From contig NZ_CP017157.1 of assembly GCF_001729485.1 (NCBI RefSeq), forward strand, positions 2,232,001 to 2,296,000: a stretch of DNA of 64,000 nucleotides, given 5' to 3'. Below the pieces are notes generated by a model that saw only the letters and a list, made by a program, of their open reading frames with translations, did no database searches and was not told the origin of the DNA. Position 1 is the first letter of the stretch, and every line of letters starts with the position of its first letter. The translations under genes were made by a program, and so were the position numbers. Positions 20,623 to 30,168 of the stretch are shown here, in pieces. This DNA comes from Streptomyces lydicus. Its GTDB lineage: Bacteria; Actinomycetota; Actinomycetes; Streptomycetales; Streptomycetaceae.

Positions 20623-22040
20623 CGCTCCCCACGGAGACTGCTCACCCTGAGCTCGAGGGCCTGGGCAAGTACGAATACGGCTGGGCCGACTCCGACGTGG
20701 CCGGCGCCTCGGCCAAGCGCGGTCTTTCCGAGGCCGTCGTCCGCGACATCTCGGCGAAGAAGAACGAGCCGGAGTGGATGCTCAAGCTCCGCCTCAAGGG
20801 CCTGCGGCTGTTCGACAAGAAGCCCATGCCGAACTGGGGCTCGGACCTGTCGGGCATCGACTTCGACAACATCAAGTACTTCGTCCGCTCCACCGAGCAG
20901 CAGGCCGCCTCCTGGGAGGACCTGCCCGAGGACATCAAGAACACCTACGACAAGCTCGGCATCCCCGAGGCGGAGAAGCAGCGCCTGGTCGCCGGTGTCG
21001 CCGCGCAGTACGAGTCCGAGGTCGTCTACCACCAGATCCGCGAGGACCTGGAGGCGCAGGGCGTCATCTTCCTGGACACCGACACCGCGCTGAAGGAGCA
21101 CCCGGAGCTCTTCCAGGAGTACTTCGGCACGGTCATCCCGGTCGGCGACAACAAGTTCGCGTCGCTGAACACCGCGGTGTGGTCCGGCGGCTCGTTCATC
21201 TACGTCCCCAAGGGTGTCCACGTCGACATCCCGCTCCAGGCGTACTTCCGGATCAACACCGAGAACATGGGCCAGTTCGAGCGGACGCTGATCATCGTCG
21301 ACGAGGACGCCTACGTCCACTACGTCGAGGGCTGCACCGCCCCGATCTACAAGTCGGACTCGCTGCACTCCGCGGTCGTCGAGATCATCGTCAAGAAGGG
21401 CGGCCGCTGCCGCTACACGACCATCCAGAACTGGTCGAACAACGTCTACAACCTGGTCACCAAGCGCGCCGTCGCCTACGAGGGCGCGACCATGGAGTGG
21501 GTCGACGGCAACCTCGGCTCCAAGGTGACGATGAAGTACCCGGCGGTCTACCTGATGGGTGAGCACGCCAAGGGCGAGACCCTGTCCATCGCCTTCGCGG
21601 GCGAGGGCCAGCACCAGGACGCCGGCTCCAAGATGGTCCACATGGCGCCGAACACCTCCTCCAACATCGTCTCCAAGTCGGTGGCGCGCGGCGGTGGCCG
21701 TACGTCCTACCGCGGCCTGGTGGAGATCGGCGAGGGCGCCGCGGGCTCCAAGTCCAACGTGCTGTGCGACGCCCTGCTGGTGGACACCATCTCCCGGTCG
21801 GACACCTACCCCTACGTCGACGTCCGCGAGGACGACGTCTCCATGGGCCACGAGGCGACCGTCTCCAAGGTCAGCGAGGACCAGCTCTTCTACCTGATGG
21901 CCCGCGGCCTGTCGGAGGACGAGGCCATGGCGATGATCGTGCGCGGCTTCGTCGAGCCGATCGCCCGTGAGCTGCCGATGGAGTACGCGCTGGAGCTGAA
22001 CCGGCTGATCGAGCTGCAGATGGAGGGCGCGGTCGGCTGA
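20619..22040 (+). CDS. sufB: Fe-S cluster scaffold protein SufB
   Basis: A 473-residue core subunit of the SufBCD scaffold on which [Fe-S] clusters are built. It begins with the conserved segment [13 protein letters not shown]. The conserved Cys ([22 protein letters not shown], about residue 238) and the C-terminal beta-helix signature [23 protein letters not shown] match SufB closely. Its start overlaps the sufR stop, and sufD follows after 62 bp. Confidence 0.97.
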   Translation: MTLPTETAHPELEGLGKYEYGWADSDVAGASAKRGLSEAVVRDISAKKNEPEWMLKLRLKGLRLFDKKPMPNWGSDLSGIDFDNIKYFVRSTEQQAASWEDLPEDIKNTYDKLGIPEAEKQRLVAGVAAQYESEVVYHQIREDLEAQGVIFLDTDTALKEHPELFQEYFGTVIPVGDNKFASLNTAVWSGGSFIYVPKGVHVDIPLQAYFRINTENMGQFERTLIIVDEDAYVHYVEGCTAPIYKSDSLHSAVVEIIVKKGGRCRYTTIQNWSNNVYNLVTKRAVAYEGATMEWVDGNLGSKVTMKYPAVYLMGEHAKGETLSIAFAGEGQHQDAGSKMVHMAPNTSSNIVSKSVARGGGRTSYRGLVEIGEGAAGSKSNVLCDALLVDTISRSDTYPYVDVREDDVSMGHEATVSKVSEDQLFYLMARGLSEDEAMAMIVRGFVEPIARELPMEYALELNRLIELQMEGAVG

Positions 22041-22102
22041 CCCGGCCGCCCGTCCCGCCCGCAGAACCCTTCTTGACGCAGAAAGCGAGCACTACGACAG
22101 CC

Positions 22103-23287
22103 ATGGCTGAGGCTCAGAACATCCCGGCAGGTTCCACGACCACCGGCTCCATCGCGGTGGCCGCGGAGTCCACTGTCGCCACCCGGATGAGCGCCCCGCC
22201 GTCCTACGACGTGGCGGACTTCCCGGTGCCGCACGGCCGCGAGGAGGAGTGGCGCTTCACCCCGCTCGCGCGGCTGAAGGGCCTGCACGACGGCTCCGCC
22301 GTGGCCGGCGGCGCCGACCTGAAGATCGACATCACCGCGCCCGAGGGCGTCACCCACGAGCTGGTCGACCGCGCCGACCCCCGGGTCGGCAAGGCCGGCA
22401 AGCCCGTCGACCGGGTCGCCGCCCAGGCGTACAGCTCGTTCGAGAAGGCGTCGGTCGTCTCGGTCCCCAAGGAGACCGTGCTGGCCGACCCGATCCGGAT
22501 CACCGTGCACGGTGAGGGCGGCACCGCCTTCGGCCACCAGGTCATCGAGCTGGGCGCGTTCGCCGAGGCCGTCGTCGTCATCGACCACACCGGTGACGCG
22601 GTGCTCGCCGCCAACGTCGACTACCTCCTCGGCGACGGCGCCAAGCTGACCGTCGTCTCCGTCCAGGACTGGGACGACACCGCCGTCCACGCCGGGCAGC
22701 ACAACGCCCTGGTCGGCCGGGACGCCACGTTCAAGTCCGTGGCCGTCACCTTCGGCGGTGACCTCGTCCGCCTCCACCCGCGCGTCACCTACGCGGGCCC
22801 CGGCGGCGAGGCCGAGTTCTACGGCCTGTACTTCACCGAGCAGGGCCAGCACCACGAGCACCGCCTCTTCGTCGACCACGAGGCGGCCAACTGCCGCTCC
22901 AACGTCGTCTACAAGGGCGCGCTGCAGGGCGAGGACGCGCACGCCGTCTGGATCGGCGACGTGCTGATCCGGGCCTCGGCGACCGGCACGGACACCTACG
23001 AGCTCAACCGCAACCTCGTCCTCACCGACGGCGCGCGGGTCGACTCGGTGCCCAACCTGGAGATCGAGACCGGCGAGATCGTCGGCGCCGGCCACGCCTC
23101 GGCGACCGGCCGCTTCGACGACGAGCAGCTCTTCTACCTGATGGCCCGCGGCATCCCCGCCGACGAGGCCCGCCGCCTGGTGGTGCGCGGCTTCTTCGCC
23201 GAGCTCGTCCAGCAGATCGGCCTCCCGGACGTCGAGGAGCGCCTGATGAGCAAGATCGAGGCCGAGCTGGAAGCGTCCGCGGTATGA
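22103..23287 (+). CDS. sufD: Fe-S cluster assembly protein SufD
   Basis: A 394-residue SufB paralogue and partner. It has the typical N-terminal REEEWRFTPLARL, the Y-x-G-L-Y stretch EFYGLYFTEQGQHHEHRLFVDH and the C-terminal [27 protein letters not shown] at 22103 (MAEAQNIPAG) is chosen over a TTG at 22073 because it matches the usual Streptomyces N-terminus, although the ribosome site is weak. The stop overlaps the next gene's ATG. Confidence 0.94.
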   Translation: MAEAQNIPAGSTTTGSIAVAAESTVATRMSAPPSYDVADFPVPHGREEEWRFTPLARLKGLHDGSAVAGGADLKIDITAPEGVTHELVDRADPRVGKAGKPVDRVAAQAYSSFEKASVVSVPKETVLADPIRITVHGEGGTAFGHQVIELGAFAEAVVVIDHTGDAVLAANVDYLLGDGAKLTVVSVQDWDDTAVHAGQHNALVGRDATFKSVAVTFGGDLVRLHPRVTYAGPGGEAEFYGLYFTEQGQHHEHRLFVDHEAANCRSNVVYKGALQGEDAHAVWIGDVLIRASATGTDTYELNRNLVLTDGARVDSVPNLEIETGEIVGAGHASATGRFDDEQLFYLMARGIPADEARRLVVRGFFAELVQQIGLPDVEERLMSKIEAELEASAV

Positions 23288-23601
23288 GCTACGTACGCGC
23301 AGCGGCGCTCAGCGAGCTGGAGGAGGACACCCCCCGGCGGGTGGAGATCGACGGCACACCTGTCTCGCTCGTCCGCACCGAGGGCGAGGTGTTCGCGATC
23401 AACGACATCTGCTCGCACGCGAACGTGTCCCTCTCGGAGGGCGAGGTCGAGGACTGCTCCATCGAGTGCTGGCTGCACGGTTCGAGCTTCGACCTGCGCA
23501 CCGGCAAGCCCAACGGCCTACCCGCGACGCGCCCCGTCCCCGTATATCCCGTAAAGATCGAAGGGGACGACGTGCTCGTCTCCGTCACCCAGGAGTCCTG
23601 A
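23284..23601 (+). CDS. Rieske-type ferredoxin in the suf operon
   Basis: A 105-residue bifunctional-dioxygenase-type Rieske [2Fe-2S] ferredoxin. The ligand motifs are CSHANVSL (C-x-H) and CWLHGSSF (C-x2-H), spaced by about 18 residues. It overlaps sufD by 4 bp and precedes sufC by 7 bp. It probably supplies electrons during cluster assembly, as inferred from its constant place in actinobacterial suf operons. Confidence 0.92.
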   Translation: MSYVRAAALSELEEDTPRRVEIDGTPVSLVRTEGEVFAINDICSHANVSLSEGEVEDCSIECWLHGSSFDLRTGKPNGLPATRPVPVYPVKIEGDDVLVSVTQES

Positions 23602-23608
23602 GTCACCC

Positions 23609-24373
23609 ATGGCAACGCTTGAGATCCACGACCTGCACGTCTCCGTCGAGGCCGAGAACGGCCCGCGCGAGATCCTGAAGGGCGTCGACCTGACCGTGAA
23701 GCAGGGCGAGACGCACGCCATCATGGGCCCCAACGGCTCCGGCAAGTCGACCCTCGCCTACTCGCTCGCGGGTCACCCCAAGTACACGATCACCGGCGGC
23801 ACCGTCACCCTCGACGGCGAGGACGTCCTGGAGATGTCCGTCGACGAGCGCGCCCGGGCCGGCGTCTTCCTCGCCATGCAGTACCCGGTCGAGGTGCCCG
23901 GCGTCTCGGTCTCCAACTTCCTGCGCACCTCCGCGACCGCGATCCGCGGCGAGGCCCCCAAGCTGCGGCTGTGGGTCAAGGAGGTCAAGGAGGCCATGGA
24001 GCGGCTGAACATGGACCCCGCCTTCGCCGAGCGCAACGTCAACGAGGGCTTCTCCGGCGGTGAGAAGAAGCGCCACGAGATCCTCCAGCTGGAGCTGCTG
24101 AAGCCGGCCATCGCGATCCTCGACGAGACCGACTCCGGTCTGGACGTCGACGCGCTGCGGATCGTCTCCGAGGGCGTCAACCGCGTCCGCGAGACGGGCC
24201 AGGTGGGCACCCTGCTCATCACCCACTACACGCGGATTCTCCGCTACATCAAGCCCGACCACGTCCACGTCTTCGCCAACGGCCGGATCGCCGAGTCCGG
24301 CGGCCCGGAGCTGGCGGACAAGCTGGAGGCCGAGGGCTACGAGGCGTACGTGAAGGGTGGCGCAACCGCGTGA
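23609..24373 (+). CDS. sufC: Fe-S assembly ATPase SufC
   Basis: A 254-residue ABC-family ATPase that drives SufBCD. Walker A is GPNGSGKSTL (about residue 37), the signature is GFSGGEKKRHEI, Walker B is IAILDETDSGLDVDAL, and the switch region is LLITHYTRIL. The ATG follows the Rieske gene by 7 bp. The stop overlaps the sufS GTG start by 4 bp. Confidence 0.97.
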   Translation: MATLEIHDLHVSVEAENGPREILKGVDLTVKQGETHAIMGPNGSGKSTLAYSLAGHPKYTITGGTVTLDGEDVLEMSVDERARAGVFLAMQYPVEVPGVSVSNFLRTSATAIRGEAPKLRLWVKEVKEAMERLNMDPAFAERNVNEGFSGGEKKRHEILQLELLKPAIAILDETDSGLDVDALRIVSEGVNRVRETGQVGTLLITHYTRILRYIKPDHVHVFANGRIAESGGPELADKLEAEGYEAYVKGGATA

Positions 24374-25626
24374 CACAGCTGCCGGGCCTCCTCGACACAG
24401 AGGCGATCCGTAAGGACTTCCCCCTCCTGGACCGCCAGGTCCACGACGGCCGGAAGATCGTGTACCTGGACAACGCGGCGACCTCGCAGAAGCCGCGTCA
24501 GGTCCTCGACGCCCTGAACGCCTACTACGAACGTCACAACGCCAACGTCCACCGCGGCGTGCACGTGCTCGCCGAGGAGGCCACGGCGCTGTACGAAGGC
24601 GCCCGTGACAAGGTCGCCGCCTTCATCAACGCGCCGAGCCGCGACGAGGTGATCTTCACCAAGAACGCCTCGGAGTCGCTCAACCTCGTCGCGAACATGC
24701 TGGGCTGGGCCGACGAGCCCTACCGCGTGGACCGCGAGACCGAGATCGTCATCACGGAGATGGAGCACCACTCCAACATCGTCCCGTGGCAGCTGCTCGC
24801 GCAGCGCACCGGCGCGAAGCTGAAGTGGTTCGGCATCACCGACGACGGCCGTCTCGACCTGTCCAACATCGACGAGATCATCACCGAGCAGACGAAGATC
24901 GTCTCGTTCACGCTGGTCTCGAACATCATGGGCACCGTCAACCCGGTCGAGACGATCATCCGCCGGGCCCAGGAGGTCGGCGCGCTGGTCTGCATCGACG
25001 CCTCGCAGGCGGCCCCGCACATGGTGCTGGACGTGCAGGCGCTGCAGGCCGACTTCGTGGCCTTCACCGGCCACAAGATGTGCGGCCCGACCGGCATCGG
25101 CGTCCTGTGGGGCCGCCAGGAACTGCTGGAGGACCTCCCGCCGTTCCTCGGCGGCGGCGAGATGATCGAGACCGTCTCGATGCACTCCTCGACGTACGCC
25201 CCGGCGCCGCACAAGTTCGAGGCCGGTACGCCCCCGATCGCCCAGGCCGTCGGCCTCGGCGCGGCCGTGGACTACCTCACCTCGATCGGCATGGACAAGA
25301 TCGCCGAGCATGAGCACGCGATCACCGAGTACGCCGTCAAGCGGCTGCTGGAGGTCCCCGACCTGCGCATCGTCGGCCCGAGCACGGCCGAGGACCGCGG
25401 GGCGACGATCTCCTTCACGCTCGGCGACATCCACCCGCACGACGTCGGCCAGGTGCTGGACGAGCAGGGCATCGCCGTCCGGGTGGGGCACCACTGCGCG
25501 CGTCCGGTCTGCCTGCGCTTCGGAATTCCCGCGACCACGCGAGCGTCGTTCTATCTGTACTCCACTCCGGCCGAGGTCGACACCCTGGTCGAGGGCCTGG
25601 AGCACGTCCGCAACTTCTTCGGTTAG
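24370..25626 (+). CDS. sufS: Cysteine desulfurase SufS
   Basis: A 418-residue group II PLP enzyme that takes sulfur from cysteine for cluster assembly. The PLP Lys is in FTGHKMCGPTGIG (about residue 233). The persulfide Cys is in RVGHHCARPVCLRF near residue 375. N-terminal YLDNAATSQKP and HRGVHVLAEEAT are typical. It starts with GTG overlapping sufC. The sulfur acceptor gene sufU follows after 55 bp. Confidence 0.97.
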   Translation: MTQLPGLLDTEAIRKDFPLLDRQVHDGRKIVYLDNAATSQKPRQVLDALNAYYERHNANVHRGVHVLAEEATALYEGARDKVAAFINAPSRDEVIFTKNASESLNLVANMLGWADEPYRVDRETEIVITEMEHHSNIVPWQLLAQRTGAKLKWFGITDDGRLDLSNIDEIITEQTKIVSFTLVSNIMGTVNPVETIIRRAQEVGALVCIDASQAAPHMVLDVQALQADFVAFTGHKMCGPTGIGVLWGRQELLEDLPPFLGGGEMIETVSMHSSTYAPAPHKFEAGTPPIAQAVGLGAAVDYLTSIGMDKIAEHEHAITEYAVKRLLEVPDLRIVGPSTAEDRGATISFTLGDIHPHDVGQVLDEQGIAVRVGHHCARPVCLRFGIPATTRASFYLYSTPAEVDTLVEGLEHVRNFFG

Positions 25627-25681
25627 ACAAGCACAGCCGGTTAATCAGGCACGGCGGATGAGGACGAGGACTGACTGAGTC

Positions 25682-26140
25682 GTGAAGCTGGATTCCATGT
25701 ACCAGGACGTCATCCTGGACCACTACAAGCACCCCCACGGGCGCGGTCTTCGGGACGGCGACGCCGAGGTGCACCACGTCAACCCGACGTGCGGCGACGA
25801 GATCACGCTGCGCGTCCGGCTCGATGGCGCGACGATCGAGGATGTGTCCTACGAGGGCCAGGGCTGCTCCATCAGCCAGGCCAGCGCGTCGGTGCTCAAC
25901 GACCTCCTGGTCGGCAAGGAGCTCGGTGAGGCGCAGAAGATCCAGGAGACCTTCCTGGAGCTGATGCAGTCCAAGGGCCAGGTAGAGCCGGACGACGCGA
26001 TGGAGGAGGTGCTGGAGGACGCGGTGGCGTTCGCCGGCGTCTCCAAGTACCCGGCGCGCGTGAAGTGCGCACTGCTGAGCTGGATGGCCTGGAAGGACGC
26101 CACGGCCAAGGCGCTCTCCGAGGAGGCGAAGACCGCATGA
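25682..26140 (+). CDS. sufU: Sulfur acceptor/scaffold protein SufU
   Basis: A 152-residue zinc-containing sulfurtransferase partner of SufS. Conserved Cys residues lie in NPTCGDEI (about residue 40), YEGQGCSISQASAS (about residue 65) and RVKCALLSW (about residue 127). It begins with GTG and the SufU start MYQDVILDHYKHPHGRG. The stop overlaps the next gene by 4 bp. Confidence 0.95.
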   Translation: MKLDSMYQDVILDHYKHPHGRGLRDGDAEVHHVNPTCGDEITLRVRLDGATIEDVSYEGQGCSISQASASVLNDLLVGKELGEAQKIQETFLELMQSKGQVEPDDAMEEVLEDAVAFAGVSKYPARVKCALLSWMAWKDATAKALSEEAKTA

Positions 26141-26472
26141 CCGACACCCCGACCACCACCAAGCCGGCCTCGGAGGAAGAGGTCCGCGAGGCGCTGTACG
26201 ACGTCGTGGACCCCGAGCTGGGCATCGACGTCGTCAACCTGGGCCTGATCTACGGCATCCACATCGACGACGCCAACATCGCCACCATCGACATGACGCT
26301 GACGTCCGCGGCCTGTCCGCTGACCGACGTCATCGAGGACCAGGCCAAGTCCGCCACGGACGGCATCGTCAACGAGCTCAAGATCAACTGGGTCTGGATG
26401 CCCCCGTGGGGCCCGGACAAGATCACCGACGACGGCCGCGAGCAGCTCCGCGCGCTGGGCTTCAACGTCTGA
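26137..26472 (+). CDS. sufT: Fe-S assembly factor of the SufT/MIP18 (DUF59) family
   Basis: A 111-residue protein of the family that includes SufT and eukaryotic CIA2, used in Fe-S cluster maturation. It has DPELGIDVVNLGLIYG (about residues 26-41) and the conserved Cys in TSAACPLTDVIEDQ. ATG at 26137 overlaps the sufU stop and gives the usual length. It is the last gene of the suf operon and is followed by a strong hairpin. Confidence 0.92.
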   Translation: MTDTPTTTKPASEEEVREALYDVVDPELGIDVVNLGLIYGIHIDDANIATIDMTLTSAACPLTDVIEDQAKSATDGIVNELKINWVWMPPWGPDKITDDGREQLRALGFNV

Positions 26473-26504
26473 AGGGTCTCCCGAGCAGGACAGCGGTACG
26501 TGCG

Positions 26505-26544
26505 ACGGCCGTGCCCACCGGTCACCACCGGCGGGCACGGCCGT
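26505..26544. terminator. suf operon terminator
   Basis: A perfect 12-bp stem (26505-26516/26533-26544) with a 16-nt loop lies 33 bp after the last suf gene and is followed by TTCC. Confidence 0.75.
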
Positions 26545-26626
26545 TCCGCGTCCCGGGCGACCGCCGCGACGGCACTGCGCACGGGCCGTGTGTACGGCCG
26601 TGTGCCGCACTCGTACGCTCGGGCGC

Positions 26627-26950
26627 ATGGTGTATCTGACCCTCGCCGGCGCGATCCTCTCCGAGGTCCTCGCGACCACCGCGATGAAGTACAGCGACGG
26701 CTTCAGCAAGCTGTGGCCGTCGCTGGCCACGGCAGTGGGCTACCTGCTGGCGTTCGCGCTGCTGGCCCGGACGCTGAAGTCGATGAGCGTGGGCACCGCG
26801 TACGCCATCTGGGCCGGCGCCGGCACGGCGGTGATCGCGGCGATCGGCATGGTGTTCCTGGGGGAGAGCGCGAGCGCGCTGAAGATCGTCGGGGTGCTGC
26901 TGGTGATAGCCGGGGTCGCGGTGCTGAACCTGGGCGGTGCGGCGCACTGA
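26627..26950 (+). CDS. Small multidrug resistance (SMR) family transporter
   Basis: A 107-residue four-helix membrane protein of the EmrE/QacE type that exports cationic compounds by proton antiport. The essential Glu is in helix 1 (ILSEVLATTAMKYS, about residue 13), and the family motif AYAIWAGAGTA is in helix 3. ATG at 26627 gives the family length; upstream codons are not family-like. It is monocistronic. The true substrate is unknown. Confidence 0.93.
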   Translation: MVYLTLAGAILSEVLATTAMKYSDGFSKLWPSLATAVGYLLAFALLARTLKSMSVGTAYAIWAGAGTAVIAAIGMVFLGESASALKIVGVLLVIAGVAVLNLGGAAH

Positions 26951-27077
26951 CGGCCCGCCGGCACGGCCCCGGCCGGCCTCGTGCGGCCCTACGAGTCAGG
27001 TGGTGCGACCGTACGGACCGGGCCCGAGCACTGAGACCGGTTCGCCTCGGCGGGGGCCCTGCGGTTAGGTTTCCAGC

Positions 27078-28088
27078 ATGACCGATGCTGCTGCTTCCGC
27101 TTCTTCCCGTACCACCGGCGCCGTCGCCGCCGGGCTCGCCACCGTCACCCCCGACGGCACCGTCCTCGACACCTGGTTCCCGGCGCCGGAGCTGGTCACC
27201 GTGACCGCCGAGGGCCCCGGCCCGGCCGGCACCGAGCGCCTGGAGGACGCGCGCGCCGCCGAACTGCTGGGCGCCGCCGCGCTCAAGGCGATCGGTCCCG
27301 ACCCGGTCCGCGACGTCGAGGTGGTCGCCGTCCGTACGGTCATCTCCTCCCTCGACGACAAGCCGCTGGACGCGCACGACGTCTACCTGCGTCTGCACCT
27401 GCTCAGCCACCGTCTGGTCAAGCCGCACGGGCAGAACCTGGAGGGCATGTTCGGCCTGCTGTCCAACGTCGCCTGGACCTCGCTGGGCCCGGTGGCCGTC
27501 GACACGCTGGAGACGGTGCGGCTCAACGCCCGCGCCGAGGGGCTGCACCTCCAGGTCACCAGCGTCGACAAGTTCCCGCGGATGACGGACTACGTCGCGC
27601 CCGCCGGCGTGCGGATCGCGGACGCCGACCGGGTCCGCCTGGGCGCCCACCTCGCGGCCGGCACCACCGTCATGCACGAGGGCTTCGTCAACTTCAACGC
27701 CGGCACGCTGGGCACCTCCATGATCGAGGGCCGGATCAGCGCGGGCGTGGTCGTCGGCGACGGCTCCGACATCGGCGGCGGCGCCTCCACCATGGGCACC
27801 CTGTCGGGCGGCGGCAAGCAGATCATCTCGATCGGTGAGCGCTGCCTGCTCGGCGCCGAGTCCGGCATCGGGATCGCGCTGGGCGACGAGTGCGTGGTCG
27901 AGGCCGGCCTGTACCTCACCGCGGGCACCCGGGTCACGCTGCCCGACGGGCAGATCGTCAAGGCCCTGGAGCTGTCCGGCGCCGACAACATCCTCTTCCG
28001 CCGCAACTCCACCACCGGCACGGTCGAGGCCCGCCCGAACAAGGCGGTCTGGGGCGGCCTGAACGAGATCCTGCACAGCCACAACTGA
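27078..28088 (+). CDS. dapD: Tetrahydrodipicolinate N-succinyltransferase
   Basis: A 336-residue actinobacterial-type DapD that succinylates tetrahydrodipicolinate in lysine/diaminopimelate synthesis. The C-terminal half has a left-handed beta-helix built from hexapeptide repeats ([30 protein letters not shown] in positions 27711-27800), then [17 protein letters not shown]. The N-terminal domain is longer than in E. coli, as usual in this group. It is monocistronic, with a 19-bp terminator stem downstream. Confidence 0.95.
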   Translation: MTDAAASASSRTTGAVAAGLATVTPDGTVLDTWFPAPELVTVTAEGPGPAGTERLEDARAAELLGAAALKAIGPDPVRDVEVVAVRTVISSLDDKPLDAHDVYLRLHLLSHRLVKPHGQNLEGMFGLLSNVAWTSLGPVAVDTLETVRLNARAEGLHLQVTSVDKFPRMTDYVAPAGVRIADADRVRLGAHLAAGTTVMHEGFVNFNAGTLGTSMIEGRISAGVVVGDGSDIGGGASTMGTLSGGGKQIISIGERCLLGAESGIGIALGDECVVEAGLYLTAGTRVTLPDGQIVKALELSGADNILFRRNSTTGTVEARPNKAVWGGLNEILHSHN

Positions 28089-28132
28089 GCAGGCGCACGA
28101 CGCAGCGGGCCCGCACCACGGCGGGCGCGCGG

Positions 28133-28175
28133 ACGGCGACGGCCCGGCGGAGCACCTCCGCCGGGCCGTCGCCGT
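28133..28175. terminator. dapD terminator
   Basis: A perfect 19-bp stem (28133-28151/28157-28175) with a 5-nt loop, 44 bp after dapD. Confidence 0.85.
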
Positions 28176-28220
28176 TGCCGCGCCGTTCAGGCCGGGCAGA
28201 GACGCCGATAGGGTTGGGCC

Positions 28221-29144
28221 ATGCGTGATCTTGTAGCGGGGATGCGGTATCTGGGGGCGGGCCAGCGCTGGGTGGCCCGGCACGGCCGGTGGTGGGGGTT
28301 CGGACTGATTCCGGCGCTGATCGCGCTGGTGCTGTACGTCGGGGTGCTCACCGTGCTCGCGCTGTGGGCCGGCGACCTCGCGGCCTGGGCGACACCGTTT
28401 GCCGACGGCTGGGGCTCGCCCTGGCAGGGGCTGCTGCGCGGGCTGTTCGTGGCGCTGCTGTTCGCCGGCGGGCTGACGCTGTCGGTGCTGACCTTCACCG
28501 CGGTCACCCTGCTGATCGGCGACCCCTTCTACGAGTCGCTGTCGCAGAAGGTCGAGGAGAGCGAGGGGCACTGCCCGCCCGGGCCGGACCTGCCGCTGTG
28601 GCGCGAGCTCTGGACCGGGCTGCGGGACAGCGTCCATGTGCTGCTGCGCGCCGCGGGCTTCGGGCTCCTGCTGTTCGTCCTGGGCTTCCTGCCCTTCGTC
28701 GGGCAGACGGTGATCCCCGCGATCGGCTTCTGCGTCTCCGGCTTCTTCCTCGCCGTCGAGCTGACCTCGGTGGCCATGCAGCGCCGTGCCGTCCCGGTCC
28801 GCGAGCGGCTGCGGATGCTGCGCGGCCGGAAGGCCCTCGCGGTCGGTTTCGGCACCCCGCTGGTCCTGCTGTTCCTGGTGCCGTTCGTCGCGGTGGTGCT
28901 GATGCCGGGCGCGGTGGCCGGCGCGACGCTGCTGGTCCGGGACCTGGCGCCGGACGAGCAGCCGGCTTCCGGGCCGGACGGGGACGAGGTCGCGGGCGCC
29001 GGCCGGGCGGCCGGTTCCGGCGCGGCGCCCGCGCCGTACCCTGCTAGCCAGGGACAGCCGCAGCAGCCATCGCAGGCACCCCCCGTCCCGCCCGGGCCGT
29101 CCGGTCCAGGGTCGTCCGCAGCGCGTCCACCAGCCGGCTGGTGA
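28221..29144 (+). CDS. EI24-domain (CysZ-like) membrane protein
   Basis: A 307-residue protein with about five hydrophobic segments in residues 25-240 and the EI24/CysZ-family segment DPFYESLSQKVE near residue 110. CysZ proteins move sulfate in some bacteria; the actinobacterial members are uncharacterised. The last 60 residues are a Pro/Gly/Ala/Gln-rich tail with no domain. The final 101 bp are antisense to the 3' end of the convergent dapA-type gene, so the tail may have grown by loss of an earlier stop. Confidence 0.85.
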   Translation: MRDLVAGMRYLGAGQRWVARHGRWWGFGLIPALIALVLYVGVLTVLALWAGDLAAWATPFADGWGSPWQGLLRGLFVALLFAGGLTLSVLTFTAVTLLIGDPFYESLSQKVEESEGHCPPGPDLPLWRELWTGLRDSVHVLLRAAGFGLLLFVLGFLPFVGQTVIPAIGFCVSGFFLAVELTSVAMQRRAVPVRERLRMLRGRKALAVGFGTPLVLLFLVPFVAVVLMPGAVAGATLLVRDLAPDEQPASGPDGDEVAGAGRAAGSGAAPAPYPASQGQPQQPSQAPPVPPGPSGPGSSAARPPAGW

Positions 29145-30045
29145 GCCGGTCGTCGGCGTCCAGCAGGGGGCCGCGGACCGGTCCCGCGGGCAGCCCGAGG
29201 TGGCGCAGCAGTGCCTTCGCGGCGACCGTCCCGGGGGTCAGGGAGCCGGTCACCGCCTCGATCAGCGGGATCAGGGCGAGCTGGCGGCGGGCGGCCTCGG
29301 CGGTGTCGCCGGCGTCGTGGGCGTCCCGGACGGCGCACACGGCCCGCGGCGCGATGTTGCCGGCGGTGCTGACGCAGCCCGCGGCGCCGAGCGCCCGCAG
29401 CGACAGGATCTGCTCGTCGCTGCCCGCGTAGTAGGCCAGGCCCGTCGCGGCCAGTACCTTCGCCGTCTTCAGCACGTCGTTGCCGCAGTCCTTGACGCCC
29501 GCGATCCGCGGGTGGTCGGCCAGCCGCAGCAGGGTGTCGGCGGTCAGCGCGGTGCCGGTGCGGCCGGGGATGTCGTAGAGCAGCACGGGCAGGCCGGTGG
29601 CGTCCGCGACGGTGCTCAGGTGGTGGGCGACGGCCTCCTGGGTCGGCCGGGAGTAGTACGGCGTGACCACCAACAGGCCGTGCGCGCCCGCCCGTTCGGC
29701 GGTGCGGGCCAGTTCGACCGAGTGCCGGGTGTCGCTGGTGCCGACCCCGGCGGTGATCCGGGCCCGGTCGCCGACCGCCTCGACGACGGCCCGCAGCAGG
29801 GTCTCCTTCTCGGCGTCCGAGGTGGTCGGGGACTCGCCGGTGGTGCCGCTCAGCACCAGGGCGTCACAGCCGCCCTCGTCGACGAGGTGCGCGGCGAGCC
29901 GCTGCGCGCCGTCCGGGTCGAGCGCGCCGTCGCCGGTGAACGGGGTGATCATCGCGACGGCGGTGCGGCCGAACGGCGCTGCGGTGGGCGGCGGGGTGAG
30001 GGGTGCGGTCACGGAGTCCATGGGGGGAGTGTGCTGGCCCATCAT
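29044..30045 (-). CDS. dapA: 4-hydroxy-tetrahydrodipicolinate synthase paralogue (DapA family)
   Basis: A 333-residue class I aldolase-type lyase. The family motifs are SGTTGESPTTSDAEK, the catalytic Tyr in VVTPYYSRPTQEA, the Schiff-base Lys in IAGVKDCGNDVLK and YAGSDEQI. ATG at 30045 (next ATG at 30042) follows GGACG. ATG at 30021 is a less likely start because it has no ribosome site. dapD lies about 2 kb away, so a role in lysine synthesis is plausible, but many actinomycetes carry several DapA paralogues. Confidence 0.85.
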   Translation of the reverse strand: MMGQHTPPMDSVTAPLTPPPTAAPFGRTAVAMITPFTGDGALDPDGAQRLAAHLVDEGGCDALVLSGTTGESPTTSDAEKETLLRAVVEAVGDRARITAGVGTSDTRHSVELARTAERAGAHGLLVVTPYYSRPTQEAVAHHLSTVADATGLPVLLYDIPGRTGTALTADTLLRLADHPRIAGVKDCGNDVLKTAKVLAATGLAYYAGSDEQILSLRALGAAGCVSTAGNIAPRAVCAVRDAHDAGDTAEAARRQLALIPLIEAVTGSLTPGTVAAKALLRHLGLPAGPVRGPLLDADDRLTSRLVDALRTTLDRTARAGRGVPAMAAAAVPG

Positions 30046-30119
30046 GTTTCACGTCCACTTAGTTGTACTGTGGTGAATTCTTAAGGATCGCTACGTTGTG
30101 GGGTGGCCGGGAAGCGGAA

Positions 30120-30149
30120 CGGCCGCCGCACCTCACGGTGCGACGGCCG
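30120..30149. terminator. Hairpin downstream of the small basic gene
   Basis: Arms 30120-30132 and 30137-30149 pair over 13 bp with one mismatch around a 4-nt loop. It lies 20 bp beyond the stop of the leftward 50-codon gene and about 75 bp upstream of the dapA start. Confidence 0.6.
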
Positions 30150-30168
30150 CTCGGGCTTCACAGGCCCA

